DNA of 64,000 bases from Allochromatium palmeri (GCF_009720725.1 NZ_WNKT01000006.1:78749-142748); one strand, 5' to 3'. Counted from the first letter of the stretch, positions 30,359 to 40,823 are shown. Program-made: numbers and translations. Notes: generated from the letters alone by a model not told the origin.

Positions 30359-30619
30359 ATGAAGTGGACAGAGATTCAGGTTGAGTATCCAGACAAATGG
30401 CTTGTTGTCGAGGCAATCCGATTCCATGAGGAGGGAAACGTTTTCGTCGCCGATGACCTGGCCGTGGTCGAGCTCTGTCAGGATGGCGCCGCCGCATTTG
30501 CGGCTTATCGGCGTCTTCATCGTGCTGATCCCACCCGCGAATTTGTGTTCGCACATACGAGCCGCCAAGATTTGCGGATCGAGGAGCGACACTGGATTGG
30601 TGTTCGAGCGGGCGCATGA
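30359..30619 (+). CDS. Conserved small protein of unknown function, partner of a retropepsin-like protease
   Basis: An 86-residue soluble protein: KWTEIQVEYPDKWLVVEAIR at the start, then DLAVVELCQDGAAAFAAYRR and a C-terminal FVFAHTSRQDLRIEERHWIG. I recall small proteins of this form placed just upstream of single-domain retropepsin-like proteins in several bacteria, but their function is not established. GGAG lies about 9 bases upstream of the ATG. Its stop overlaps the protease start by four bases (ATGA). An antitoxin-like or substrate role is speculation. Confidence 0.72.
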   Translation: MKWTEIQVEYPDKWLVVEAIRFHEEGNVFVADDLAVVELCQDGAAAFAAYRRLHRADPTREFVFAHTSRQDLRIEERHWIGVRAGA

Positions 30620-30989
30620 AGCTCGTGCTCCGCGACTCCTTGCTGTTTGTACCGGTGACGTTGATCTATCGCGGCGTCAGGCTGGATATTGACGATGTGT
30701 TGATCGATACCGGTTCGGCCACCACGCTGCTGTCGCGCCTCTGGGCATTTATCCCGAAACCACTGATGTCCTGCGTCGAATTCGGGGAGTGGGTGGAGTG
30801 GAGTATGTGTTTTCCAGGCGAGTCGATGCGATTTTCATCGGGGAACACGAAATCTCATGGCTGGAGATCGAATTCGGCGGATTGGACTATGGCTTCAAAA
30901 TGAATGGCATATTGGGATTGGAGGCGTTGCTGCGGGCAGGCGCCGTTCTTGATCTCAAGCATCTGACCATCGAATGTTCAGCCGGGTAG
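30616..30989 (+). pseudogene. Retropepsin-like aspartic protease, frameshifted
   Basis: A single-domain bacterial aspartic protease of about 124 residues, broken by one frameshift. The first frame gives VPVTLIYRGVRLDIDDVLI followed by the active-site D31-T-G-S. Around 30730-30741 the match moves to the next frame, which reads LGIYPETTDVLRRIRGVGG, then VEYVFSRRVDAIFIGEHEIS and a final GILGLEALLRAGAVLDL. Restoring one missing base rejoins the family. Either the gene is newly inactivated or the sequence has a one-base error. The upstream partner overlaps it by ATGA and is intact. Confidence 0.72.
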
Positions 30990-31343
30990 ATACGCATCGC
31001 GTACCTTTCACCTGGCAAGCGGTACGGACGCCGCTTGGATACATGGATCGCTTGATTCAACCGCCGCGCTTCTTCCCGGAACGAGGCGGTTTTTGATGCC
31101 TTGGCGGAACGGTACTACGGAACTGTCGACCATAATTGATGCGTTTCACCACGACGATGACGGTGGTTGCGTATCCGAGCGAGCGCGGTCTGCCGGTGCA
31201 TCAGGTCGCGCCCAATCTCACGGCCTATGACGACAATGGTCAGGTGATCGCCGAGGTCGATCTGAATTTCTTGGGCATGGAAAACCGTAAAGAACGCGGA
31301 CACCCTTGCTAGGTGATGAGCGTCTAGCGTTTCGTGAACAAGC
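30990..31343. other. Degraded intergenic stretch before the CorC-like gene
   Basis: Three short open pieces occur but none is recognised: one ending near 31094, one reading into TVDHN at 31138, and a 57-codon frame from the ATG at 31139 to 31312 (MRFTTTMTVVAYPSERGLPV, then DDNGQVIAEVDLNFLGMENR). The last has good codon use and could be a fragment of a larger lost gene. An AACCGCC/GGCGGTT hairpin followed by T5 at 31059-31094 may terminate the upstream pair. Confidence 0.4.
31059..31094 (+). terminator. Possible terminator after the protease gene
   Basis: Seven-base arms AACCGCC (31059-31065) and GGCGGTT (31085-31091) flank a 19-base loop and run into a T5 tract. It is 70 bases beyond the protease stop. 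The arms are short relative to the loop, so support is moderate. Confidence 0.4.
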
Positions 31344-32651
31344 TCAATGCCGGACCTTGCGCGGCGGTGTCGGGACGATCTTGACGGTTTTAACGCCATT
31401 GTCGGCCGTCTGGATGATCTCCAGCGGGTGATCGGCGAGCTTGAGGCTGGTTCCAGGCTCGGGGATGGTTTCCATGTACTCCAGGATCAGCCCATTGAGC
31501 GTCTTAGGCCCGTCGGTCGGCAGCTCCCAGCGCAGCGCGCGATTGAGGTCACGCAGACTGATGGCGCCATCGACGAGCAGGCTGCCATCCTCGGCGCGAT
31601 GGATCTCAGGGAGGCTGTCGGACGGGTCAGTGGTGAACTCGCCGACGATCTCCTCCAGCAGATCGGTCATGGTGATGAGGCCCATGAAATCACCATACTC
31701 ATCGACGACCAGTCCGACCTGCTGTCTGGCGCGTTGAAAGTTGAGCATTTGCTGGTAGAGCGGCGTGCCCTCGGGGACGAAATAAGGCTCGCGGGCGATC
31801 GCGCTCAGCGACGCCTTGTTCAATCCCTGATCCAGCATCGCATGCAGGGCATTGCGGGCGTGGAGTACGCCGATCACGTTGTCGATGCTGCCATCGTAGA
31901 GCGGCAGCCGCGTATAGCTGGTGTTGCGGATCGTCTGGAGGATCTCCTCCTCGCTGTCGCTCAGATCGATCCCCTCGACTTCATTGCGCGGGATCATGAT
32001 GTCCTCGACGGTCGCATTCTCCAGATCCAGGATCGCCAGCAGCATGGAGCGGCTGCGTTCCGGGATCATGGCCCCGGCCTCGCTGACCACGGTGCGCAGT
32101 TCCTCACGGCTCAGATCGGTCGGCGGCGCGCCCTCAGGAACGATTCCGATCAGCCGCAGAATGCCGTTGGTGAACAGATTGACGAACCAGACGATGGGGT
32201 AGAGCAGCTTGAGCAACGGCCTGTAGACATAGGCGGCCGGAAAGGCAAGGCGCTCCGGATGCAGGGTCGCATAGGTCTTGGGCGCGACTTCGGCGAAGAT
32301 GAGGATGACGAGCGTCAGGAGTCCAGCCGCAATGCCAATCGCCGCCTCGCCGCCGAGCCGCAACGCGATCACGGTCGCCAGTGACGAGGCCATGATGTTG
32401 ACGAAGTTGTTGCCAAGCAGAATGAGCCCGATCAGTCGGTCTGGACGGTCGAGCAGGCGGCGGGCAATGCGCGCCCCGCTGTGACCGCGTTCGGCGAGAT
32501 GCTTCAACCGGTAGCGATTGATCGTCAGGAGCGCGGTCTCGGAACCTGAGAAGAAGGCGGAGAGACCGATAAGGACGACGAGCGCGATGAAGAGTCCGGG
32601 CAGTGAAAGTTCGTTCACGATATACCAAGCTGTGGCCGAGATTGCGGACAT
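31344..32651 (-). CDS. HlyC/CorC-family membrane protein (DUF21-CBS-CorC_HlyC)
   Basis: A membrane protein of about 435 residues related to YfjD/CorB/MpfA, proposed in magnesium or other cation efflux. Order: DUF21 transmembrane domain (about 10-190; LSAFFSGSETALLTINRYRL, LGNNFVNIMASSLATVIALR), two CBS motifs (about 205-335; IMIPRNEVEGIDL; EYGDFMGLITMTDLLEEIVG), and the C-terminal CorC_HlyC domain. The ATG at 32651 is used here; a GTG at 32618 (giving VNELSLPGLFIALV) matches the family N-terminus better, and neither has a clear ribosome site. A relic of a second copy's C-terminus lies at 27177. Confidence 0.9.
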   Translation of the reverse strand: MSAISATAWYIVNELSLPGLFIALVVLIGLSAFFSGSETALLTINRYRLKHLAERGHSGARIARRLLDRPDRLIGLILLGNNFVNIMASSLATVIALRLGGEAAIGIAAGLLTLVILIFAEVAPKTYATLHPERLAFPAAYVYRPLLKLLYPIVWFVNLFTNGILRLIGIVPEGAPPTDLSREELRTVVSEAGAMIPERSRSMLLAILDLENATVEDIMIPRNEVEGIDLSDSEEEILQTIRNTSYTRLPLYDGSIDNVIGVLHARNALHAMLDQGLNKASLSAIAREPYFVPEGTPLYQQMLNFQRARQQVGLVVDEYGDFMGLITMTDLLEEIVGEFTTDPSDSLPEIHRAEDGSLLVDGAISLRDLNRALRWELPTDGPKTLNGLILEYMETIPEPGTSLKLADHPLEIIQTADNGVKTVKIVPTPPRKVRH

Positions 32652-32734
32652 TCTAAACTGCTTGCACGCGCCTTGCCCTTTCCGCATGGCGCCGAGTGGG
32701 GCATACTCCGCGCCTTTTCGTACAGGGGCCCGCC

Positions 32735-33685
32735 ATGTTCAAGAATGCACGTTTCTTTCGGTTGGATCAGCCGTTCGAGTTTACGGCCGCCGAGCTGGAG
32801 GAGGCTCTGGGTGGTCGGCGCTTCCGTCCCTGTGGCCCGATCGAGACCGCGACCCTGGGCTGGACCTCGCCGCTCGGTGAGGAGACCTCGGCGCTGGTCC
32901 AGGCCGTGAGCGGCTGCTATCTGATCTGTGCGCGCCGGCAGGAGCGGTTGCTGCCCTCAGCGGCGGTGGCCGAGGCGCTCGATGAGCGGGTGAGCGAGCT
33001 GGAAGCGGGCGAAGCGCGCGATGTCGGACGCGCCGAGCGTCGGCGTCTACGCGAGCAGATCATCAACGAGATGCTGCCGCGCGCCTTTACCCGTTCGCGT
33101 CGGACTCAGCTCTACATCGATACTGAAAGCGGCTGGCTGGTGGTAGATGCATCGAGCGAGAAGCAGGCCGAGGATGTGGTGTCACTGTTGCGCGAGACGC
33201 TCGGTTCGCTGCCGGTCAAGCTGCCCGATCCGGCGCGGCCGGCGGCCAATGTGCTGACGAGCTGGCTGCTGGAGGACGGTGCGCCGAGCGATTTCGTGGC
33301 GGGCGATGCCTGTGAACTGCGCGATGTCGATGAGAAGGCGGGTGTGGTGCGCTGTAGCCGTCAGGATCTGGCGAGCGAGGAGATTCTCAATCATCTGCGT
33401 GCCGGCAAGCAGGTGACCAAGCTGGCGCTGGAGTGGGATGAGCGTTTGAGTTTCACCCTGGCCGACGATCTGTCGCTCAAGCGGCTGCGGGTGGGGGATG
33501 CGCTGCTGGAGGAGCTGGACGGCGACGATATGGATCCGGCGCAGCGGTTGGATGCGGAGTTCGTGATTCTGGCGTTGCAGGTGCGTCAGTTGATCGTGCG
33601 GCTCGATGAGGTGTTTGGCCTGCTGGCGCCAAACAGTCCGGCCGTGCCTAAGACCTCTGCGAGCAGGCTGGATGCGCCGTTCTGA
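32735..33685 (+). CDS. rdgC: Recombination-associated protein RdgC
   Basis: A 316-residue ring-forming DNA-binding protein that limits RecA activity in gammaproteobacteria. Family sequence starts at MFKNARFFRLDQPFEF and continues with GRRFRPCGPIETATLGWTSP, EMLPRAFTRSRRTQLYID and a C-terminal MDPAQRLDAEFVILALQVRQ. The ATG at 32735 is the family start; an in-frame upstream extension is not conserved. It is divergent from the CorC-like gene. The C-terminus stops about 20 residues after the core. Confidence 0.94.
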   Translation: MFKNARFFRLDQPFEFTAAELEEALGGRRFRPCGPIETATLGWTSPLGEETSALVQAVSGCYLICARRQERLLPSAAVAEALDERVSELEAGEARDVGRAERRRLREQIINEMLPRAFTRSRRTQLYIDTESGWLVVDASSEKQAEDVVSLLRETLGSLPVKLPDPARPAANVLTSWLLEDGAPSDFVAGDACELRDVDEKAGVVRCSRQDLASEEILNHLRAGKQVTKLALEWDERLSFTLADDLSLKRLRVGDALLEELDGDDMDPAQRLDAEFVILALQVRQLIVRLDEVFGLLAPNSPAVPKTSASRLDAPF

Positions 33686-33721
33686 GGTTGGACTTGGGCA
33701 TGATACCGGCTTCCGGGTCGG

Positions 33722-33806
33722 GTGTCGGCGGGCGGGGGTGTCGACCGCATGGAGGCGGTCGTCAAGCCTCCAGGGATGGATTCACGGCGTCCCCCGCCCA
33801 CCGTCA
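33722..33806. repeat. Long imperfect extragenic palindrome (REP-like)
   Basis: Outer arms rich in GGCGGGCGGGGG (about 33728-33739) and CCCCCGCCCACC (about 33791-33803) enclose an inner perfect hairpin GACCGC-ATGGAG-GCGGTC (33743-33760) and a single-stranded-like CCTCCAGGGATGGATTCACG segment. Elements with this CCTCCAGGGATGGATTCACGG core recur between genes in many gammaproteobacteria. It lies between the convergent rdgC and epimerase genes. It was probably dispersed by a REP-associated mechanism and may double as a terminator. Confidence 0.5.
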
Positions 33807-33852
33807 CCCGACCCTCCCTCACGAGCATTGAGCGTCAATGGGCGCGGGCTTG

Positions 33853-34857
33853 TTAGGCGTAGAAGCCCTGGTACCACTCGACGAAGCGTGCGACGCCGAC
33901 CGAGACGGGCGTGTCGGGTTTGTAGCCGGTGTCCCGGACGAGATCGGCGACGTCGGCGAAGGTGTCGGGGACGTCGCCGGGTTGCAGCGGCAGCAGTTCC
34001 ATCTCGGCTTTGCGACCCAGGCACTGTTCCAGCACGCCGATGTATTCCATCAGTTCGACCGGCTGGTTGTTGCCGATGTTGTAGACCCGATAGGGCGCGC
34101 GGCTGCTTGCCGGGTCGGGTTGGGCGCCTGTCCAGTCGGGATTGCCGGCGGGCACACGGTCGAGGACACGGATCACGCCTTCGACGATGTCGTCGACATA
34201 GGTGAAGTCGCGTCTGTGTTTACCGTAGTTGAAGACCTGGATCGGTTCGCCGGCGAGGATGGCGCGGGTGAACTTGAACAGCGCCATGTCCGGCCGGCCC
34301 CAGGGACCGTAAACGGTGAAGAAGCGCAGTCCGGTGGTCGGGAGCTGGTAGAGATGGCTGTAGGTGTGGGCCATCAGCTCGTTGGCCTTCTTGCTGGCGG
34401 CATAGAGGCTGAGCGGATGGTCGACATTGTCGTGGACCGAGAAGGGCATCTCGGTGTTGGCGCCATAGACCGAGCTGCTGGAAGCATAGACCAGATGCTC
34501 GACCTCGTGATGGCGGCAGCACTCCAGGATGTTGGCGAACCCCACCAGGTTGGTGTTGACATAGGCCATGGGGTTTTCGATCGAGTAGCGCACGCCGGCC
34601 TGGGCGGCCAGGTTCACCACGCGCTCGGGCCGCTGGGTGCGGAAGACCTCGGCCAGTCCGGCGCCGTCCTCGATGTCGAGTCGCACGTCGGTGTAGTTCG
34701 GATGGTCGAGGGTGCGTGCCAGCCGGGCTTCCTTGAGCCGGACGTCGTAATAATCGTTGAGATTGTCGACCCCGATCACCGTGTCGCCACGTTCGAGCAG
34801 GCGCAGTGACAGGGCCGAACCAATGAAACCGGCGCTGCCGGTGACCAGGATCTTCAT
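33853..34857 (-). CDS. NAD-dependent epimerase, UDP-glucuronate 4-epimerase-like
   Basis: A 334-residue extended short-chain dehydrogenase/reductase that epimerises a nucleotide sugar for surface polysaccharide. It shows the glycine motif [20 protein letters not shown], the UDP-glucuronate-epimerase-like [19 protein letters not shown], catalytic SSSSVYG and Y-x3-K in [27 protein letters not shown] is also typical of UDP-glucuronate 4-epimerases. It follows the sugar dehydrogenase gene by 21 bases on the same strand, so the pair probably makes a UDP-galacturonate or N-acetyl-galactosaminuronate donor. Confidence 0.92.
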   Translation of the reverse strand: MKILVTGSAGFIGSALSLRLLERGDTVIGVDNLNDYYDVRLKEARLARTLDHPNYTDVRLDIEDGAGLAEVFRTQRPERVVNLAAQAGVRYSIENPMAYVNTNLVGFANILECCRHHEVEHLVYASSSSVYGANTEMPFSVHDNVDHPLSLYAASKKANELMAHTYSHLYQLPTTGLRFFTVYGPWGRPDMALFKFTRAILAGEPIQVFNYGKHRRDFTYVDDIVEGVIRVLDRVPAGNPDWTGAQPDPASSRAPYRVYNIGNNQPVELMEYIGVLEQCLGRKAEMELLPLQPGDVPDTFADVADLVRDTGYKPDTPVSVGVARFVEWYQGFYA

Positions 34858-34878
34858 CGAAACTCCAGATTCAGAGGT

Positions 34879-36171
<1,293 letters not shown>

Positions 36172-36293
36172 GTTGAGCTCTCCTGAAATCTGTCGACTCG
36201 ACGATGTTGAGCGGGCACTGGCATTCTAGGTGACGCTCTCTTCCCTGACCAGTCCGATGGACATGGACCCGATCGGGCCGGCAGCGCGCCGCG

Positions 36294-37814
36294 CTATCCG
36301 TTGCCAGCGAAGATCCGGTAGGCGGGGTTGTCGGTCTCGTCCCAGTGCGGATAGCTCAAATCAGCGAGCGAACGCGCGAAGTCGTCGTACTCGGCCGGCG
36401 GAATCTGCACCCCCATGAGCACCCGCCCATAGGCCGCGCCATGATTGCGGTAGTGGAAGAGACTGATGTTCCAGCGCTTGCCGAGTCCGCTCAAAAAGTT
36501 GAGCAGCGCGCCCGGACGTTCGGGAAACTCGAAGCGCACCAGCCGCTCATGCTCCAGTCCGAGCGCATGTCCGCCGACCATGAAGCGGATATGCTGCTTG
36601 GCCGTTTCGTTGTCGGTCATGTCGAGCACCTTGAAGTCCTTGTCGGCCAGGCGCGCGATAAGCTCGGCGCGTTCCTCCTCGCCCTTCGACAGCTCGATGC
36701 CGACGAAGACTTGGGCGCGGTGGCTGTCAGCATAGCGATAGTTGAACTCGGTGATCTGACGCTTGCCGAGCGCCCGACAGAAGCTGAGAAAACTGCCCGG
36801 ACGCTCGGGGATCTCGACGGCGAACAGTGCCTCGCGGTGCTCGCCGAGTTCAGCGCGCTCGGCGACATGGCGCAGCCGGTCGAAATTGATGTTGGCGCCG
36901 CTCTCGATGGCGACCAGATGGGCGTCGCGCGTGCCCGTGGTCTCGACCCAGCGCTTGAGTCCGGCCACGGCGAGGGCTCCGGCCGGCTCAGCAATGCCGC
37001 GGGTGTCGTCGAAGATGTCCTTGATCGCGGCGCAGATCTCGTCGGTACTGACCAGGACCACCTCGTCGACCCGCTCGCGCGCAACGCGGAAGGTCTCCTC
37101 GCCGATCAGCCGCACCGCCACGCCATCGGCGAACAGCCCGACCTGGGGCAGGGTGACCCGTTCACCGGCAGCCAGCGCGGCATGGAGCGTCGGTGCGTCC
37201 TCCGGTTCGACGCCGATGATCCGGACCTCGGGATAGAGCCATTTGACATAGGCCGCGATGCCGGCGATCAGCCCGCCGCCGCCGACCGGGACGAAGATCG
37301 CGTGCGGCGGCTCGGGGTGCTGGCGCAGGATCTCCATGCCGATCGTGCCCTGACCAGCGATAACGTCCGGGTCGTCGAAGGGATGGATGAAGGTCAGACC
37401 CTTCTCGGCGACCAACTCCATGGCATGGGTATAGGCCTCATCATAGGAATCGCCATGGAGCACTACCTTGCCGCCGTGCGCACGCACCGCCCGCACCTTG
37501 ATCGCCGGCGTGGTACGCGGCATGACGATGGTCGCCTGGAGGCCGAGCCGGCTGGCACCGAGCGCCACGCCCTGGGCATGGTTGCCGGCGCTGGCGGCGA
37601 TGACGCCACGCGCGCGCGCCTCAGCATCGAGATGAATGAGCTTGTTGTAGGCCCCGCGCAGCTTGAAGGAGAACACCGGCTGCAAGTCCTCGCGCTTGAG
37701 CAGGATGGTGTTGTTCAGGCGGGTCGAGAGTCGCGGCGCCAGCGTGAGCGGCGTTTCGACGGCGACATCATAGACGCGCGCCTTGAGGATGCGATCGACG
37801 TAGGAATCGGGCAT
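36294..37814 (-). CDS. ilvA: Threonine ammonia-lyase, biosynthetic IlvA
   Basis: Deaminates threonine to 2-oxobutanoate, the first step to isoleucine. At 506 residues it has the biosynthetic layout: PLP catalytic domain (about 1-320; lysine in PVFSFKLRGAYNKL; ASAGNHAQGVALGA; VPVGGGGLIAGIAAYVKW) and two ACT-like regulatory repeats (about 325-500; ALFAVEIPERPGSFLSFCRA; RFEFPERPGALLNFLSGLGK) for isoleucine and valine control. The ATG at 37814 is the family start; upstream in-frame codons do not match. Confidence 0.96.
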   Translation of the reverse strand: MPDSYVDRILKARVYDVAVETPLTLAPRLSTRLNNTILLKREDLQPVFSFKLRGAYNKLIHLDAEARARGVIAASAGNHAQGVALGASRLGLQATIVMPRTTPAIKVRAVRAHGGKVVLHGDSYDEAYTHAMELVAEKGLTFIHPFDDPDVIAGQGTIGMEILRQHPEPPHAIFVPVGGGGLIAGIAAYVKWLYPEVRIIGVEPEDAPTLHAALAAGERVTLPQVGLFADGVAVRLIGEETFRVARERVDEVVLVSTDEICAAIKDIFDDTRGIAEPAGALAVAGLKRWVETTGTRDAHLVAIESGANINFDRLRHVAERAELGEHREALFAVEIPERPGSFLSFCRALGKRQITEFNYRYADSHRAQVFVGIELSKGEEERAELIARLADKDFKVLDMTDNETAKQHIRFMVGGHALGLEHERLVRFEFPERPGALLNFLSGLGKRWNISLFHYRNHGAAYGRVLMGVQIPPAEYDDFARSLADLSYPHWDETDNPAYRIFAGNG

Positions 37815-38279
37815 ACGGATCTCAGATACGGCTCGGGATGGCGCAATGGTACAGGATTCGTCACAGCGGAACGTCCCGGCGCGCTTGGAGTCCCAGTCTC
37901 CGGCCTCCATCTATGGACCAGTCACGGCGAAGCCGGCACGAACGATCCGACGCCCCAATCGGGTGCGTCATGGGCGATTGCAGATGCGATCCTGTCGACC
38001 ACCCGCCGGAGGTGCGTCCTCTGTGGGGCAGGAACCGGTGCTTGACGCACCAATTCAGTGCGGATTAGGGTTGTTCGTCACTGGAGTCCGCGCGCTGGAT
38101 CGCGACTTGGCATCCGCTTCCCGATGGCTCGATCATTGCTTCTATATCGAACATCATCCCAACCGCGTCTCCGATCCGACTCAGGGGTCGGGACCAAGCC
38201 CGACACGAGTCCCGGATCTCGCCTGTCGTGACCGGCGCGGCTGACGATCAACATCCGCTTCCGAGTGAGGTATGAGTCC
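37815..38279. other. Divergent intergenic region between ilvA and prkA
   Basis: These 465 bases separate divergent genes and must hold both promoters. Short open frames exist on both strands but none has family resemblance or a ribosome site. I looked for a sigma-54 GG-N10-GC element, because prkA operons can be stress- or nitrogen-controlled, and did not find a convincing one. No tRNA or riboswitch was seen. Confidence 0.4.
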
Positions 38280-40202
38280 ATGTCGATCTTCGAACGCTAT
38301 CAGGCCCGCTACGAATCCTCCCGCGAGGAGGTGTTGAGCCTGAATGAGTATCTGGAGCTGTGCAAGGCCGACCCTTCGGCCTATGCCGGCCCGGCCGAGC
38401 GGTTGTTGATGGCGATCGGCGAACCCGAGCTGATCGACACCCGCGACGATCCGCGTCTGAGCCGCATCTTCCAGAACAAGATGATCCGCCGCTATCCGGC
38501 CTTCGCTGAGTTCTACGGCATGGAGGAGTCGATCGAGCATCTGGTCTCCTATCTCAAGCATGCCGCGCAGGGGCTGGAAGAGAAGAAGCAAATCCTCTAT
38601 CTGCTCGGCCCGGTCGGTGGCGGCAAATCGTCACTGGCCGAAAAACTCAAGGAATTGATGCAGGAGCGGCCCTTCTACGCCATCCAGGGCTCGCCGGTGT
38701 TCGAGTCGCCTCTGGGCCTGTTCTCGCCCGAAGAGGACGGCGCCATCCTGGAGGAAGACTACGGCATTCCGCGTCGCGCGCTGCGCACCATCATGTCGCC
38801 CTGGGCGGTCAAGCGGCTCCAGGAGTACAACGGCGACATCACTCAGTTCAAGGTGGTCAAGCTCTATCCCTCGATCCTGGAACAGATCGCGGTGGCCAAG
38901 ACCGAGCCGGGCGACGAGAACAACCAGGACATCTCGGCGCTGGTCGGCAAGGTCGATATCCGTCAGCTCGAACGCTTCGCCCAGAACGACGCCGATGCCT
39001 ACAGCTACTCGGGCGCGCTATGCCGGGCCAATCAGGGCCTGATGGAGTTCGTCGAGATGTTCAAGGCGCCGATCAAGGTGCTGCATCCGCTGCTCACGGC
39101 CACCCAGGAGGGCAACTACAACGGCACCGAGGGTCTGTCGGCGCTGCCTTACCAGGGCATCATCCTCGCGCATTCGAACGAATCCGAGTGGCAGAGCTTC
39201 CGCAACAACAAGAACAATGAGGCATTCCTCGACCGCGTCTTCATCGTCAAGGTGCCCTATTGCCTGCGCGTCAACGAAGAGGTGCGGATCTACGAGAAGC
39301 TGTTGCGCAACAGCTCGCTGGCGGCCTCGCCCTGTGCGCCTGGCACCCTGGAGATGATGGCGCAGTTTTCGGTGCTCACACGCCTGAAGGAACCGGAGAA
39401 TTCGAGCCTGTTCTCCAAGATGCGCGTCTACAACGGCGAGAACCTGAAGGACACCGACCCCAAGGCCAAGTCGGTGCAGGAGTACCACGACTATGCCGGG
39501 GTCGACGAGGGCATGAGCGGGATCTCGACGCGCTTCGCCTTCAAGATCCTGTCGCAGGTGTTCAACTTCGACCACAGCGAGGTCGCGGCCAATCCGGTGC
39601 ATCTGCTCTATGTGCTGGAGCGCCAGATCACGCGCGAGCAGCTGCCGCCCGAGACCCAGGAGCGCTATCTCGGCTTTCTCAAGCAGTATCTGGCCCCGCG
39701 CTATGCCGAGTTCATCGGCAAGGAGCTGCAGACGGCTTATCTGGAGTCCTATGCCGAGTACGGCCAGAACATCTTCGACCGCTATGTGACCTATGCCGAT
39801 TACTGGATCCAGGATCAGGAGTATCGCGACCCGGACACCGGCGAGATGATGAACCGCGCCATGCTCAACGAGGAGCTGGAGAAGATCGAGAAGCCAGCTG
39901 GGATCTCCAATCCCAAGGACTTCCGCAACGAGATCGTCAACTTCGTGCTACGCGCGCGCGCCAACAATGCCGGCTCCAACCCGAAATGGACCAGCTACGA
40001 GAAGCTGCGCGTGGTCATCGAGAAGAAGATGTTCTCCAACACCGAGGATCTGCTGCCGGTCATCTCCTTCAATGCCAAGTCCTCGGTCGACGAGAAGAAG
40101 AAGCACGACCAGTTCGTCGACCGCATGACCGACAAGGGCTACACGCCCAAGCAGGTGCGGTTGCTCTCGGAGTGGTATCTGCGCGTGCGCAAGTCGCAGT
40201 AA
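38280..40202 (+). CDS. prkA: PrkA/YeaG-family serine protein kinase
   Basis: A 640-residue AAA+ PrkA kinase, a starvation and stress regulator. The N-terminal AAA domain carries Walker A at about 110-117 (LLGPVGGGKSSLAEKLKEL) and a remote kinase-like domain follows in the last ~250 residues (YVTYADYWIQDQEYRDPDTG). The ATG at 38280 gives the family N-terminus MSIFERYQARYESSREE; a frame five codons longer is possible. In many proteobacteria prkA, yeaH/yhbH and spoVR/ycgB are adjacent and coexpressed; here they are together but a two-gene insertion separates the first two. Confidence 0.95.
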   Translation: MSIFERYQARYESSREEVLSLNEYLELCKADPSAYAGPAERLLMAIGEPELIDTRDDPRLSRIFQNKMIRRYPAFAEFYGMEESIEHLVSYLKHAAQGLEEKKQILYLLGPVGGGKSSLAEKLKELMQERPFYAIQGSPVFESPLGLFSPEEDGAILEEDYGIPRRALRTIMSPWAVKRLQEYNGDITQFKVVKLYPSILEQIAVAKTEPGDENNQDISALVGKVDIRQLERFAQNDADAYSYSGALCRANQGLMEFVEMFKAPIKVLHPLLTATQEGNYNGTEGLSALPYQGIILAHSNESEWQSFRNNKNNEAFLDRVFIVKVPYCLRVNEEVRIYEKLLRNSSLAASPCAPGTLEMMAQFSVLTRLKEPENSSLFSKMRVYNGENLKDTDPKAKSVQEYHDYAGVDEGMSGISTRFAFKILSQVFNFDHSEVAANPVHLLYVLERQITREQLPPETQERYLGFLKQYLAPRYAEFIGKELQTAYLESYAEYGQNIFDRYVTYADYWIQDQEYRDPDTGEMMNRAMLNEELEKIEKPAGISNPKDFRNEIVNFVLRARANNAGSNPKWTSYEKLRVVIEKKMFSNTEDLLPVISFNAKSSVDEKKKHDQFVDRMTDKGYTPKQVRLLSEWYLRVRKSQ

Positions 40203-40235
40203 TCGTTGCCTCGATTCGACCAGGACGCCATCGTC

Positions 40236-40502
40236 ATGCCGATCATCTCGATGTTTTATGGAATCATCATCCGCCTCTATCTGATGGACCAGAAGCACCA
40301 CAATCTGCCGCATATCCATTCCAAGTATGCGGAGTTCGAGGCGGCTATCGGCATCGACGACGGCGAAATCCTGGCCGGCGAGTTGCCGCGCAAACAGTTG
40401 CGACTGGTGCAGGCCTGGATCGAACTGCATCGAGATGAGCTGCTGGCCGATTGGGAGATCGCGGCCAGCGGTGAAAAGCCCTATAAGATCGCGCCGCTGT
40501 GA
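40236..40502 (+). CDS. DUF4160 domain protein
   Basis: An 88-residue protein with the DUF4160 signature: PIISMFYGIIIRLYLMDQKH, NLPHIHSKYAEFEAAIGIDD and LPRKQLRLVQAWIELHRDEL. Function is not established; genes of this family are frequently paired with DUF2442 genes and have been suggested to act as toxin-antitoxin-like modules. The ATG at 40236 was chosen because the domain starts there. It lies 33 bases after prkA and 9 bases before the DUF2442 gene, all in one direction. Confidence 0.87.
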   Translation: MPIISMFYGIIIRLYLMDQKHHNLPHIHSKYAEFEAAIGIDDGEILAGELPRKQLRLVQAWIELHRDELLADWEIAASGEKPYKIAPL

Positions 40503-40511
40503 GGTCGCCAC

Positions 40512-40823
40512 ATGTATTGGGATGTGAACGTCGTCAAGCCGCTGTCGGATTTTCGTCTCTATGTCGAAATCGCAGACGGGCGCCGGGGTGTCTTCGACAT
40601 GAAGCCCTATCTCGATCATGGCGTCTTTCGCGAGCTGCGCGATGTGGGCTATTTCAATCGCGTCGGCATCCTGTTCGGAGCCGTGACCTGGCCGAACGAG
40701 CAGGATATCGCCCCCGAGACGTTGATCGATGAAATGCAGCCGGTGGAATCGGACACACTGAATGAGATCCTGAGTCCTGATGACATCTCACGCCGCGTTC
40801 GACATCCGGAACCCGAATGCTAG
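40512..40823 (+). CDS. DUF2442 domain protein
   Basis: A 103-residue protein with the DUF2442 pattern: [37 protein letters not shown], then [20 protein letters not shown] and ETLIDEM. Such proteins may bind DNA; the family is usually encoded beside DUF4160 proteins, as here. It ends 25 bases before yeaH. The last ~20 residues ([16 protein letters not shown]) are outside the domain. The pair interrupts an otherwise standard prkA-yeaH-spoVR operon. Confidence 0.87.
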   Translation: MYWDVNVVKPLSDFRLYVEIADGRRGVFDMKPYLDHGVFRELRDVGYFNRVGILFGAVTWPNEQDIAPETLIDEMQPVESDTLNEILSPDDISRRVRHPEPEC

